Assembly (NCBI RefSeq): GCF_030269515.1 | Contig: NZ_BSTM01000013.1 | Span: forward strand, 157,094-221,093 | Source of the DNA: Actinomadura sp. NBRC 104412 | GTDB lineage: Bacteria > Actinomycetota > Actinomycetes > Streptosporangiales > Streptosporangiaceae | DNA length: 64,000 nucleotides | Direction: 5' to 3' | Part shown: piece by piece, positions 17,645-26,453 of the stretch | Layout of the letters: each line of letters starts with the position of its first letter | How positions within the stretch are numbered: position 1 is the first letter of the stretch | Notes under the pieces: generated by a model | The model's database searches: none | Told to the model about the DNA's origin: nothing | Seen by the model: only the letters and a program-made list of their open reading frames with translations | Made by a program: the position numbers and the translations under genes

Positions 17645-18277
17645 ATGGTCCGGTACAGGCGCGGCGGCCACCTCCGTTACCTGCAATGGGGAGTGGCCGC
17701 CGCCCTCATCCTCGGCGGCGGCTGTCTGTTCGTCGAAGGGCTGCGTACCAGCGCGCCGCCACGGCCGCCGGCGGCGGTGGCGGTGGCCACCGCCCCCGCG
17801 CCGGGGCCGGCCCCGACCCGCGCGCTGCCGCGATCGGCTCCGAAACGGATCGAGATCCCCCGTATCAAGGTGCGCGCCCGCGTGACCGGGCTCGGCCTCG
17901 ACCGCGACGGGACGCTGGCCGTCCCCCCGCTGAGCCGGGTCGACGAGGCGGGCTGGTACGAGGAGGGGCCCTCACCCGGCGAGCCCGGCCCGGCCGTGAT
18001 CGTCGGCCATGTCGACTCGCGCACCGAGGCCGGGGTGTTCTACAAGCTCGGCGCCCTGCGGCCGGGGGCGCTCGTCCGGGTGCACCGCGAGGACGGCACC
18101 GGCCCGCGGTTCAAGGTCTACCGGATCGAGAGCCGGCCGAAGGACGACTTCCCCACCGACCGGGTGTACGGCGACACGGCGCGGCCGGAGATCCGCCTGA
18201 TCACGTGCGGCGGACGGTTCGACGGCGACCGCGGCCACTACACCGAGAACGTCATCGTCTACGGGTACCTGCTCTGA
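17645..18277 (+). CDS. Class F sortase
   Basis: The 210-residue protein has one N-terminal transmembrane helix (WGVAAALILGGGCLFVEGL), a Pro/Ala-rich spacer and a sortase barrel. Catalytic His122 (VIVGHVDS) and Cys188 (LITCGG) are in class F context, followed by RFDGDRGHYTENVIVYGYL. Class F sortases are transpeptidases on the outer face of the membrane. The gene begins four bases after the surface-protein stop, so the two are co-transcribed and probably enzyme and substrate, although that protein lacks a standard sorting motif. Confidence 0.9.
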   Translation: MVRYRRGGHLRYLQWGVAAALILGGGCLFVEGLRTSAPPRPPAAVAVATAPAPGPAPTRALPRSAPKRIEIPRIKVRARVTGLGLDRDGTLAVPPLSRVDEAGWYEEGPSPGEPGPAVIVGHVDSRTEAGVFYKLGALRPGALVRVHREDGTGPRFKVYRIESRPKDDFPTDRVYGDTARPEIRLITCGGRFDGDRGHYTENVIVYGYLL

Positions 18278-18301
18278 CCGCGTTCGCGGCGGACCCGCCG
18301 G

Positions 18302-19129
18302 TCAGCTCCTCAGGAACGCCAGCAGGTCCTTGTTGAACATCTCCTTGTAACCCGGGACCAGGGTCAGGCCGTGCGGGCCGTCCTCGAACACCTTCAGGGT
18401 CGCGCCGGGAATGATCTGCACGGCCTTGCGGGAGGTGGCGTCGATCGGGACGATCTGGTCGTCATCGCCGTGCACCAGCAGCGTCGGGATGTCGAACGCG
18501 CGCAGGTCGTCGTGGAAGGCCGTCCGGGCGAAGGCGTCCACGCACTTCACGCCCGCCTGGATGCTCTCCTGCATCCCCATGTGCCAGAACGCGTAGCGGT
18601 TCCCCTGGGTGACGCGGTTGTCGGGGCGGTTGGCGCTGAAGAACGGCTCGGAGGCGTCCATCCAGTACTGGGAGCGTTCCCCGAGGATGCCCCGCTTGAT
18701 GTCCTCGAAGACCTTCTCCGGTACGCCCTCCGGGTTGTCCGGGGTCTTGATCATGAGCGGCGGGATGGCGCCGACCATGACCGCCTTGCGCACCCGGGAC
18801 GAGCCGTGCCTGCCGATGTAGCGGGCCAGCTCGCCCCCGCCCATCGAGTGCGCGACCAGCGTGAGATTCCGCAGGTCCAGCGTGTTGATCAGGTCGTTGA
18901 GGTCGTCGGCGAAGGTGTCGAAGTCGTAGCCGTCCCAGGGCTGGCTTGAGCGGCCGTGGCCGCGCCGGTCGTGGGCGATGCCCCGGAACCCCGCGTCGGC
19001 GACGCACTTCATCTGGTCGTCCCACGCGTCGGCGTTCAGGGGCCACCCGTGTATGAACAGGACGGGGTCCCCCTGACCCCAGTCCTTGTAGTAGATCTCC
19101 TGATTATCGCGCGTGGTGATGAACGGCAT
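18302..19129 (-). CDS. Alpha/beta hydrolase, cofactor-free haloperoxidase / esterase type
   Basis: The ATG at 19129 with GGGGA upstream gives 275 residues. The motif AHSMGGGE puts the nucleophile at Ser95, with acid residue in HGDDDQIVP (222-224) and His253 (DGPHGLT). The oxyanion region is FIHGWPLN. Together with DRRGHGRS and GVPEKVF this is the non-haem chloroperoxidase (perhydrolase) subgroup, whose members show esterase and perhydrolase activity. The physiological substrate is unknown. Cytoplasmic, no signal peptide. Its stop is 25 bases from the convergent sortase stop. Confidence 0.85.
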   Translation of the reverse strand: MPFITTRDNQEIYYKDWGQGDPVLFIHGWPLNADAWDDQMKCVADAGFRGIAHDRRGHGRSSQPWDGYDFDTFADDLNDLINTLDLRNLTLVAHSMGGGELARYIGRHGSSRVRKAVMVGAIPPLMIKTPDNPEGVPEKVFEDIKRGILGERSQYWMDASEPFFSANRPDNRVTQGNRYAFWHMGMQESIQAGVKCVDAFARTAFHDDLRAFDIPTLLVHGDDDQIVPIDATSRKAVQIIPGATLKVFEDGPHGLTLVPGYKEMFNKDLLAFLRS

Positions 19130-19294
19130 CGATTCCCCCGATGTGCCTTCGTGGTCGTCGTACCGCACCGCTATACCCGGACCAACCACACAAGATAGAC
19201 AAGCCGGGGTCGCCCAATCTTTACCTGCACACCGGACACCGCATACCAGACGCCCCTTAGCGAACGCCGCACACCGGAAACCGCACTGCGGCGG

Positions 19295-19330
19295 CGGGGA
19301 TGAGGCTTCACCGGTATCGCCTCATCCCCG
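19295..19330 (-). terminator. Hairpin terminator after the dioxygenase gene
   Basis: A perfect 12-bp stem CGGGGATGAGGC / GCCTCATCCCCG with a 12-base loop lies 47 bases downstream of the leftward stop at 19377. Confidence 0.6.
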
Positions 19331-19376
19331 TCGGTTGATCGGCCGCACGCCCCCGCTGTCGGCGACCACGCCGCGT

Positions 19377-20159
19377 TCAGGCCCAGGGGCGCGGGAAGGT
19401 GTCGCCGTCCAGGCGGTCCCCGGGTGCGAGGCCGAGGTCGTCGGTCACCGGGTGGGCGGCGCCCGAGTAGGTGGTCTCGGCGTCGATGTAGATGGTGACG
19501 TGCGCGAGCCGGGCCGTCCCGGTCTGGTTGGGCAGCGCCATGTGCCCGGTGTAGCCGCTGTGGAAGGTGCAGTCCCCGGCTCGGAGCGGGAGGGTGACGC
19601 GGGGCACCCAACGCAGGGACGGGTCGGCCTCGAACAGGTCCTCCGAGTCGTGCAGGTCCTGCGGGCGCAGGTCGGTCCGGTTCTGGGTGCCGGGCAGGAA
19701 GGTCATGCATCCCCGTTCCGGCGGGACGTCGACCAGGGCGATCCAGGCCGACAGGGCCAGGCGGTCGCCGGCGTGCGGCCAGTACGGGCGGTCCTGGTGG
19801 AACTCCGTGGCCGCGTTGCTGTGCGGCTCCTTGACCAGCATCTGGTCGTGCCACAGCCGCAGCGGGTACCCGGCGAGCTGCTCCGCGATCCGGCCGAGCC
19901 GCGGGCTCAGCGTGAGCTCGCGCAGCACCGGGTCGCGCCGCCAGACGTTGACGAGCTGGCTGAACACGGCGCCGGTCTCCAGGCTCTCGGAACGATGGGC
20001 CTCCAGGTAGCCCTCGGCGGCCGTCCTGAACCGCTCGACCCCGGCCTCGTCCAGGACCCCGCGGATTCGGACGAAGCCGTTCTCGCGGTAGGCCGCCACC
20101 AGCTCCTGCGAGACCCGGCCTTCGGCGTCCACATCGGTGATCGTCGTGTCGCTCATCAT
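19377..20159 (-). CDS. Phytanoyl-CoA dioxygenase family Fe(II)/2-oxoglutarate oxygenase
   Basis: GAGGAGG lies six bases before the ATG at 20159 (a second ATG follows at once), giving about 260 residues. The iron triad fits His121 and Asp123 (FHQDRPYW) and His206 (GYTGHMALPN). Arg217 after it (TARLAHVTIY) is placed to bind 2-oxoglutarate. Members hydroxylate small molecules such as lipids, ectoine or secondary metabolites in the cytoplasm. The substrate cannot be predicted. Divergent from an AraC regulator with 92 bases between the starts, which suggests that the regulator controls it. A hairpin lies downstream. Confidence 0.85.
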   Translation of the reverse strand: MMSDTTITDVDAEGRVSQELVAAYRENGFVRIRGVLDEAGVERFRTAAEGYLEAHRSESLETGAVFSQLVNVWRRDPVLRELTLSPRLGRIAEQLAGYPLRLWHDQMLVKEPHSNAATEFHQDRPYWPHAGDRLALSAWIALVDVPPERGCMTFLPGTQNRTDLRPQDLHDSEDLFEADPSLRWVPRVTLPLRAGDCTFHSGYTGHMALPNQTGTARLAHVTIYIDAETTYSGAAHPVTDDLGLAPGDRLDGDTFPRPWA

Positions 20160-20251
20160 GGGAAACCTCCTCGATCGGTGTGCGTCCAGCCTCACCGGGA
20201 GGCACCGCCACGGGCTAGGCCGATTCCGGCGAACAATCGTACGATCCCGAC

Positions 20252-21121
20252 ATGGTGACCACCCTGCACGAGCAGGCGCTGTTCGCCGGCGGACCCATCT
20301 GGGGCGGACGGCACCGCCTGACCGCCGGCGTCGAGCCGCACACCCACGACTTCCTGGAGATCGCGATCGTCGGGCCGGGCGGCGGGCGCCACGTCACCAG
20401 CGGGGGCGAGCGCCCGCTGCGGCACGGGGACGCGATCGTGGTGCGTCCCGGGGCATGGCACGCGTTCCGGGACTGCGCCGACCTCACCGTCGCGAACTGC
20501 TGCCTGTCGGAGCGCGCCCTGCGCGCCGAGCTCTACCAGTTGCCGGCGCTGCGGAGGCTGCTGTGGACGGACCCGGTGGCGTCGGGGGCCCGGGGCGTGG
20601 CGGTCCGGTCGATCGACCCTGCGGACGCGGACGAGGCGATCGCGCAGATCGAACTGCTCGAACGCGACCTGGAATCCGGCCGCCGCCCCGGCAGGACGCT
20701 CGGCCGCCTGATCACCGTGCTGGGCATCCTGACCGACGGCACCGACCGCGACGGCCCCGAGGACGCCGGTCTGGAGGCGGCGGTCCATCCCGCCGTGGCC
20801 GCGACCATCGCCCGTCTCGAAGCGGCGCCCTCGGCCCCGTGGCGGCTGGACGAGCTGGCGGACGCCGTCAACCTGGACCCCGCCTATCTGGGACGGCTGT
20901 TCCGGCAGTACCTCGGCCTCTCGCCGCTCGGCTTCCTGGCCCGGGTACGAGCCGAGCGGGCGGCGTCGCTGCTGGTGAACTCGGCGCTGCCGGTGGCGCG
21001 GATCGGGGCGAGCGTCGGCTGGGACGACCCGACGTACTTCGCCCGGCGTTTCCGGAGCCTGGTCGGGCTGACCCCCACCGAGTACAGGCGGCGCAACAGG
21101 TCCGGCCCGGCGGCGCGGTAA
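20252..21121 (+). CDS. AraC-family transcriptional regulator
   Basis: A 289-residue protein with an N-terminal cupin (PHTHDFLEIAIVGPGGG, then RHGDAIVVRPGAWHAF) and a C-terminal pair of AraC helix-turn-helices at about 185-285 (LDELADAVNLDPAYLGRLFRQYLG; IGASVGWDDPTYFARRFRSLVG). The typical end PTEYRRR is present. The cupin normally binds the inducer. The small palindrome ATCGTACGAT (20236-20245) just before the ATG could be an operator or part of the -10. The likely target is the divergent dioxygenase gene. Confidence 0.9.
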   Translation: MVTTLHEQALFAGGPIWGGRHRLTAGVEPHTHDFLEIAIVGPGGGRHVTSGGERPLRHGDAIVVRPGAWHAFRDCADLTVANCCLSERALRAELYQLPALRRLLWTDPVASGARGVAVRSIDPADADEAIAQIELLERDLESGRRPGRTLGRLITVLGILTDGTDRDGPEDAGLEAAVHPAVAATIARLEAAPSAPWRLDELADAVNLDPAYLGRLFRQYLGLSPLGFLARVRAERAASLLVNSALPVARIGASVGWDDPTYFARRFRSLVGLTPTEYRRRNRSGPAAR

Positions 21122-21310
21122 AGCGCGACCGCGTGTCCGGCCGTTCCGTTCGCGTTTAGGCGCGATCGGCCGGTTCACGAATACCCGCGACGCGCACCAC
21201 GATGTCGATCATCAAATGACGTGGGATGGCCGGTTGATGCCTTTTCTCCGGCGTGGTCTTGCTCCGATGGCCTCCGGGCGTAATCTCCTGCCAGGACAAA
21301 CGGGGGTCCC

Positions 21311-21859
21311 ATGGTGAAGCTGGGCGTCGGGGAACAACGGCGGCTTCTCGACGTCCTTCTGGAAATCGAGGAACTGTCCAGCAGCGAAGGACGCAGGAGC
21401 ACGGGGAACCACTGGACGAGCGAGCCGCCGGCTCCGGCGCGCAGTTCGGGCCTGGGCCGGGCTGCCGCCCCGGGACCGGCAGCGCCTCGACCGGCAACGC
21501 TCCGACCCGCGCGCCGAGGGGCTGGCCTTCGAGACCACCTTCACCTGCCTCCGCCAGATGGGCGCCCGCCTCAGAAGCATCTTCTCGCCGTGGTGGTGAC
21601 CAAGGCGGACCTGCTGGCGAGCACCGGCGTCGCCGACCGGATGCCGGACGGGGAACATGTGCGCGACTGGCTCTGCGACCCCGACGGCCTGGGGCTCGGG
21701 AACACGGCCAGGCTCGCGGAGCAGTACTTCGGCGAGGTCGCCTACTTCAGCACCGCCGCCGTGGACGGCGAGGCCGGGACGGACCCGAGCGTCCTGCGCC
21801 TGACCCACTGGATGCTGGAGCGCCAGGGCATCCTCTACACCCGGGAATCCCATGCGTGA
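21311..21859 (+). pseudogene. Frameshifted EAD-type / DO-GTPase gene remnant
   Basis: The first about 30 codons (MVKLGVGEQRRLLDVLLEIE) look like a small effector-associated adaptor domain. After about 21400 the meaningful reading moves to another frame (21420-21570), giving GLPPRDRQRLDRQRSDPRAE and then FETTFTCLRQMGARL. It then shifts back to the first frame at about 21575 for HLLAVVVTKADLL and then GLGLGNTARLAEQYFGEVAY. The last part is the TKAD guanine-specificity region and end of a double-GTPase (DO-GTPase) protein. The P-loop part is missing. The first frame is open by chance throughout, so simple ORF calling would give a false 182-residue protein. Non-functional by these lesions. Confidence 0.55.
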
Positions 21860-21962
21860 CAAGCCCTACGCCTCTGCCCGGCTGCTCGTCCTGATGCTGA
21901 GCCTGACGATCGCCGTGGCCGTGCTCGCGCTCCTGCTCCGCCTCTGCGCCCCGCTCCCCTAG
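21852..21962 (+). CDS. 36-residue single-helix membrane peptide
   Basis: The ATG at 21852 overlaps the stop of the preceding remnant, suggesting former translational coupling. The peptide has a short polar start (MRDKPYASAR) and one hydrophobic helix (LLVLMLSLTIAVAVLALLL) ending RLCAPLP. It may be a leftover companion of the DO-GTPase gene. It is too short for family assignment. Confidence 0.4.
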   Translation: MRDKPYASARLLVLMLSLTIAVAVLALLLRLCAPLP

Positions 21963-22000
21963 CCGTCCGGTGCGCGTGGCACCGCGTCCGGCACCGGTCT

Positions 22001-22450
22001 TCAGGAACGGGGGCTGATCGTGAGGGCCGTGCGGTCTCCCTTGGACTCGCCGAGGTCGATGCGGATCCCGCCGGTCTGGATGTTGCCGCCGCCGCTGATG
22101 GACGAGGTGAAGCCCGTGGTCGTGTTGGTGATCGAGAAGCGCTCGCCCGCGCTGAGGACGAGCAGCGGGCCGGTGTCGAACTTCTTGTCGAAGCGCAGCT
22201 CGTCGCCCCGCTTGACGACGACCTCGCAGGTGCCGTCGCGGCAGGCGTCCAGGTTCCGGCCGTCCGCGGCGTCGTCGAGGGACGCCGGGGTGGGTGTCGG
22301 TGACGGCTGGGGAGCGGTGCTGGTCGCCGGGGCGGCCTTGGGAGTGGCCGGTGCGGGCGGGGGCGCCGGCGACTCGTCGTCTCCACAGGCGGTGAGCAGG
22401 AGGACGGGGAGCAGGGCGGTGGCGTAGAGGCCCTTGGAGGTGACGATCAC
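22001..22450 (-). CDS. Putative lipoprotein
   Basis: A GTG start gives 149 residues. The lipobox LLTAC puts the lipid-bearing cysteine at 22, followed by a Pro/Ala/Thr-rich tether of about 40 residues. The folded part has one cysteine pair (DACRDGTCEVVV) and beta-strand-like repeats (ITNTTTGFTSSISGGGNIQTGGIRI). It is expected to be anchored outside the membrane. No family recognised. Confidence 0.75.
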   Translation of the reverse strand: MIVTSKGLYATALLPVLLLTACGDDESPAPPPAPATPKAAPATSTAPQPSPTPTPASLDDAADGRNLDACRDGTCEVVVKRGDELRFDKKFDTGPLLVLSAGERFSITNTTTGFTSSISGGGNIQTGGIRIDLGESKGDRTALTISPRS

Positions 22451-22519
22451 GGGACGACCTTACTCGCCTACTGTGCGTGTTGTCCCCATTTTCGCGGCGA
22501 CTCGCGTCAGGAGCCTCCC

Positions 22520-22536
22520 GTCCCCCGCCGGGGGAC
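22520..22536 (-). terminator. Short GC hairpin after the phosphodiesterase gene
   Basis: A perfect 7-bp stem GTCCCCC / GGGGGAC with a 3-base loop lies just beyond the leftward stop at 22540. Confidence 0.45.
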
Positions 22537-22539
22537 CGG

Positions 22540-23490
22540 TCACCCCGCCGGAAGGGTGCCCGTCCAGGTGAAGTCCGCCGCGATCGGGAAGTGGTCGGAC
22601 AGCATGCGGCCACGGTCGTCCCGGAACCCGGCGTCGAGGTTGGCGTAGCGGGTGGCGTCGAGCGTCACCCCCGTGCCGCTCCTGTAGAGGATCTTGTCGA
22701 CCACCTCGCACTCGACGCCCGGGTCCGTTGCCGGGCAGCCGAGGTCGGGCGTGCCCGGTGCGGGCGCGACGCCGCCGCGGACGAGCCGTACCCACACGTC
22801 GGTCAGGCCGTTGTCGGCGGCGAACTGGGCGATCCTGTCGCCCGTCCGGGTGTACCGGGTGTTGGTGTCGCCCATGACCAGCACGGCGTTCCCCGCCGAA
22901 TGGGCGCGGATGTAGGAGGTCAGCTGGGCGAGGTTGCCACGGCGCGCCCACTCGTCGCCCGCCGTGTCCCCCGCGTCGGCGTGCAGGTTGTAGACGTCCA
23001 GGTGAACGCCCTCGGCGAGCCGTACGCGGAGGAAGGTGAAGCCCTTGGGTGTCAGGCAGTCGGCCTGGTTGATGAAGCAGTGGTCCCAGGTGATCCGGTC
23101 GAGGTCGCTGTAGGGCTGGTGGGACAGGCTGTTGAGCCCGCTGCCGAAGCCCGCGCCACCCGTGGTCGGCGTCCGGTACGCGTGGTCGTCGGCCGCGTAC
23201 AGGTACGCGTGGTAGTTGAAGTCCTCCTGGACGTTGACGATGTCGAATGGGCCGATCCGCTGCCCGATGGCGGTGGTCGCGGGCGCCCGCGGCTTCGGCG
23301 CGCTCGACAGGAAGTCGGGGAGACCGGCGATGTTGTAGGTGAGCACCCTGAAGGTTCCGGAGGCGAGGGCGCCCGCGTGGGCGGGGGACGTCCCGGCGAG
23401 GGGAACGACGGCGATCAGGGCGGCGAGGGCGGACAGGACGGCGAGGACGGGAATGCGGGGACTCTGACGCACGGGGAGCTCCGAGCCCAT
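22540..23490 (-). CDS. Secreted endonuclease/exonuclease/phosphatase-fold phosphodiesterase
   Basis: The 316-residue protein has a signal peptide (VLAVLSALAALIAVVPLAG, cleavage near AHA). Family motifs occur in order: TYNIAGLPD (Asn), NVQEDFNY (metal-binding Glu), YNLHADAGD (His), VMGDTNTRY (Asp and Asn) and the closing SDHFPIAADF (Asp-His). Two cysteine pairs fit secretion. The motif set is close to bacterial sphingomyelinase-C-like and DNase-I-like phosphodiesterases. Substrate open. A hairpin follows the stop. Confidence 0.85.
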   Translation of the reverse strand: MGSELPVRQSPRIPVLAVLSALAALIAVVPLAGTSPAHAGALASGTFRVLTYNIAGLPDFLSSAPKPRAPATTAIGQRIGPFDIVNVQEDFNYHAYLYAADDHAYRTPTTGGAGFGSGLNSLSHQPYSDLDRITWDHCFINQADCLTPKGFTFLRVRLAEGVHLDVYNLHADAGDTAGDEWARRGNLAQLTSYIRAHSAGNAVLVMGDTNTRYTRTGDRIAQFAADNGLTDVWVRLVRGGVAPAPGTPDLGCPATDPGVECEVVDKILYRSGTGVTLDATRYANLDAGFRDDRGRMLSDHFPIAADFTWTGTLPAG

Positions 23491-23656
23491 CGGTGAGGCC
23501 CATCTGTGAGGAAGGTACGGACTACGGGGACTACGGCCGCAACGTAACCCAGCCCCCGGACGCCGACAAGCGGCGGTCCCGGCGCCCGGTGAGGCCGCCG
23601 CCCGCCGCGGCGAGGCCCGATGACCGCGCCGCCGCGGACCGTGGGACGATCACCGC

Positions 23657-23896
23657 ATGACCGCCGACGCGCAGGCCATCCGGCCGAACACCTGGACGCC
23701 CCTCCTCGGCACGGACGTGGAGATCCTCATCGACGGCGTCGCGGGCGGCCTCCAGGTCGAAGCCGAGGGGTACCGCAACGCCCGCGGCGAGACGCTCGCC
23801 CAGTTCACCCTCGCGCTGAACACCGGCGAGAGGATCGCGATCCGCGCCCCCGCGCAGGCCGTGCTCTGGGTGGACCCGCCCGTGGACGACTCATGA
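23657..23896 (+). CDS. Small hypothetical protein
   Basis: A 79-residue protein without signal or membrane segment. The sequence TPLLGTDVEILIDGVAGGLQ, then LAQFTLALNTGERIAIRAP suggests five beta strands. It has no strong ribosome site. No family recognised. It lies 60 bases before the next gene on the same strand and might be co-transcribed. Confidence 0.55.
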   Translation: MTADAQAIRPNTWTPLLGTDVEILIDGVAGGLQVEAEGYRNARGETLAQFTLALNTGERIAIRAPAQAVLWVDPPVDDS

Positions 23897-23956
23897 CCCG
23901 CACCCTCGGCGCCCTTTCCGTCAAGGTGCGTCCGGTTCGTTTGTTAACGTTGCCGA

Positions 23957-24691
23957 ATGACGGACATCTTCGATGACCTCGCCGCCGAATACGAGCAGCT
24001 CGACCGCGTTCTCGGCGTGCTCACCCCCGCCCAGTGGGACGACCCGTCGGCCGCCGAAGGATGGAGCGTCGCCGACGTGGTCCTGCACCTGGCGCAGTCG
24101 GAGGAGCTGGCCGCGGCCTCGATCGCCGGGGACGAGGAGGCGTTCGCGGCGGCACGTCCGGGCGAGGTCGACGACTCGGCCGCCAGCCTGGTCGTGGCGC
24201 AACGCGGCATCTCCCCCGCCGACCTGCTGGCACGCTGGCGCGCGGTCGCCTTCCCGCTCCCGCAGGCGTTGCGCGCCCAGCCCAAGGGCACGCGCCTGCG
24301 GTGGGTCACCAACAACATCTCCCCCGCGGCCCTGGCCACCACGCGCCTGGCCGAGCACTGGACCCACGCGCACGACATCACCGACGCGCTCGGCATCGCC
24401 TACCCCGACACCGCCCGGCTGCGTCACATCGCCTGGCTGGGCCACCGCACGCTGCCCTACGCGTTCGCGGCGGAAGGCATCGACGGCGGCCCGGTGTACT
24501 GCGAGCTCACCGCCCCCGATGGCGGAACCTGGACGTTCGGTGACCCTGACTCGCCCTCCACCATCACCGGCACCGCCGCCGAGTTCTGCCGCGTCGGGGC
24601 CCGCCGCCTTCCGGCGGCCGAGTCGGCGCTGAAGGCGACAGGGCCGCACGGACCTCAGGCGCTTGCCGTCCTCAGGAACTACGCCATCTGA
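23957..24691 (+). CDS. TIGR03084-type DinB-like metal-binding protein (mycothiol-dependent isomerase superfamily)
   Basis: The 244-residue protein has the DinB/MDMPI four-helix pattern. It starts DIFDDLAAEYEQLDRVL, then AEGWSVADVVLHLAQSEE with the first metal-type histidine. The pair in TRLAEHWTHAHDI completes the usual His3 site. The C-terminal half (GPVYCELTAPDGGTWTFGD) is the sterol-carrier-like domain seen in this group. Relatives use mycothiol as a cofactor in isomerase or transferase reactions. The substrate here is unknown. No Shine-Dalgarno-like sequence is visible before the ATG. Confidence 0.8.
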   Translation: MTDIFDDLAAEYEQLDRVLGVLTPAQWDDPSAAEGWSVADVVLHLAQSEELAAASIAGDEEAFAAARPGEVDDSAASLVVAQRGISPADLLARWRAVAFPLPQALRAQPKGTRLRWVTNNISPAALATTRLAEHWTHAHDITDALGIAYPDTARLRHIAWLGHRTLPYAFAAEGIDGGPVYCELTAPDGGTWTFGDPDSPSTITGTAAEFCRVGARRLPAAESALKATGPHGPQALAVLRNYAI

Positions 24692-24734
24692 GTCGGAGGA
24701 GGCGGAGAGGGTACCGCGCCGCGGCGGCCGCCGG

Positions 24735-25376
24735 TCAGGACTGCTTGAGCGGCGTGCCGTAGGTCTCGCCGAACGCGATCTGCTCGACCGGCAGCCGCGA
24801 CAGCTTCGCCGGGAAGCCGCGCGCCGGGTAGCCGACCGCGATGTGCGCCGCGGTGATCACCCCGTCGGGGATGCCCAGCAGCTCCTTCACCTGCGGCTCG
24901 TAGTGGCAGAGCAGCGTGGTGACGGCGGTGGCGACGCCGTGCGAGCGCAGCGCCAGGCAGAAGCTCTGCGCGGTCGGGTAGATCGAGCCGCCGCCGACCA
25001 CGCTGAGCCGGTCCAGCTCCAGGTCGGTGGGGTGCAGCCCGTCCAGCTCGGCGCAGAGGACGGCGATGGCCGGGACCTCGTGCAGGTGCTCGGCGAAGTG
25101 GTCGGCGTCGACGACCGCCTTCGGCAGCGCGCCGACCGCGACGTCACCGGACTCGATGCCCGCCAGGTACGCCTTCCAGGGCTCCAGGTACCAGTCGCGC
25201 AACCGCCGCTTCTTCTCCGGGTCGCGCACCACCACCCAGCGCACGGGCTGGCGGTTGCCGCCCTGCGGGGAGAACCGGGCCGCGTCGAAGGCGTCCAGCA
25301 GGATCTCGTCCGGCACCGGGGCGGTGTCGAAGTAGCGGCAGGTCCCCGTGGTCTTCAGGGCCTGGATGACGTCCAT
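24735..25376 (-). CDS. Nitroreductase family protein (FMN oxidoreductase)
   Basis: GGAGG lies four bases before the ATG; 213 residues. The FMN phosphate contacts are in the start region (TTGTCRYFD, where family members often have an RxxR pattern). FSPQGGNRQPVRWVVVRD is the isoalloxazine contact strand, and the C-terminal end includes IAVGYPARG. It reduces nitro, quinone or enone groups with NAD(P)H. The physiological substrate is unknown. Cytoplasmic. Confidence 0.85.
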   Translation of the reverse strand: MDVIQALKTTGTCRYFDTAPVPDEILLDAFDAARFSPQGGNRQPVRWVVVRDPEKKRRLRDWYLEPWKAYLAGIESGDVAVGALPKAVVDADHFAEHLHEVPAIAVLCAELDGLHPTDLELDRLSVVGGGSIYPTAQSFCLALRSHGVATAVTTLLCHYEPQVKELLGIPDGVITAAHIAVGYPARGFPAKLSRLPVEQIAFGETYGTPLKQS

Positions 25377-25443
25377 GAAACCTCCATGTGGGGGGAAACG
25401 GAGTGGGCCCGGAGTGGGCCTGAGGCCCGGCCGCCGAGGGGAC

Positions 25444-26244
25444 TCAGCGCTTGCGGCCTACGCCTGCGTACATCCAGATCCGGTCGAGGTCCTCCGGCAG
25501 CGGCCCGTCCGGGCGCCAGAGCGGGGACTGGACGAGGCCGGGTTCGAGCAGCTCGAAGTCTCCGAAGAGCGCCTCGATCTCGGCCTTGCCCCGCGGCACC
25601 GCGGGCGCCTTCGCCTGACCGTAGGTGCTGGCGACCTTGAGCACCTCGTCGGTGCGGAAGTCGTGGGTGGGGTGCGCCAGGACCAGGTAGCTGCCGGGCG
25701 CCATGACCTCGCGGATCGGCGCCACGATCTCTTCGGGGTCCTTGTCGGGGACGAACTGCAGCACCGACACCAGCATCGTCGCCATCGGCTTGCTGAAGTC
25801 GATGAGCTCGCGCACGTCCTCGCGGTGCACCAGTTCGGCGGAGTCGCGGACGTCGGCCTGGAGCACCCGGGTGTCGCCGTCGGCGCTGCCGGTGAGCAGG
25901 GCCCGCGCGTGAACGAGCACGATCGGGTCGTTGTCGACGTACACCACGCGGGTGTCCGGCGCGATCTCCTGCGCGATCTGGTGCACGTTGTGCTGGGTCG
26001 GCAGGCCCGCGCCCAGGTCGAGGATCTGCCGGATGCCCTGGCCCACCACGTGCCGTACGGCGCGCCGCAGGAACGCGCGGTTCTGCCTGGCGATGGACCG
26101 GATCTCCGGTGCCGACTGCAACGCCGCCTCGGCGGCCTCGCGGTCGGCGGTGAAGTTGTCCTTGCCGCCCAAGTAGTAGTCATACATCCGGGCGGGATGC
26201 GCTACGTCGACGTTCAGCTCGAGGGGAGCTGCATCCTCCTGCAT
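25444..26244 (-). CDS. SAM-dependent methyltransferase, DUF574 family (copy 2)
   Basis: The ATG at 26244 follows GGAGG and gives 266 residues. The open frame extends further upstream but has no coding sense there. The signature MYDYYLGGKDNFTADR, motif LDLGAGLPTQHNVHQ, VYVDNDPIVLVHARAL and the end WMYAGVGRKR match the family. Function as in copy 1, substrate unknown. It shares only moderate similarity with the other two copies, so they are not recent duplicates. Confidence 0.9.
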   Translation of the reverse strand: MQEDAAPLELNVDVAHPARMYDYYLGGKDNFTADREAAEAALQSAPEIRSIARQNRAFLRRAVRHVVGQGIRQILDLGAGLPTQHNVHQIAQEIAPDTRVVYVDNDPIVLVHARALLTGSADGDTRVLQADVRDSAELVHREDVRELIDFSKPMATMLVSVLQFVPDKDPEEIVAPIREVMAPGSYLVLAHPTHDFRTDEVLKVASTYGQAKAPAVPRGKAEIEALFGDFELLEPGLVQSPLWRPDGPLPEDLDRIWMYAGVGRKR

Positions 26245-26453
26245 GACCTGACCTCCAGCCGGCGGCTCGCCAGCGGTAGCGCACCACAACTTCGGGGGGC
26301 ACGGCGCATTGCGCGGTTGCGACGTCCCGGCGGAATCGTAACGCCCCCATGATTGCAGGCGCACCGATTCGCGGACCACGAACACGGCCCAAACCGGCGC
26401 CAAAAGGCGATCTCCGTCGAGCGGGGCTTCAAGGCCGGGGACGGAGGGCCGGG

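Noticed and set aside
20236..20245. Palindrome ATCGTACGAT before the AraC gene as a firm operator
   Set aside because: Ten bases of palindrome occur often by chance; it is mentioned with the AraC gene but not called as a separate site.
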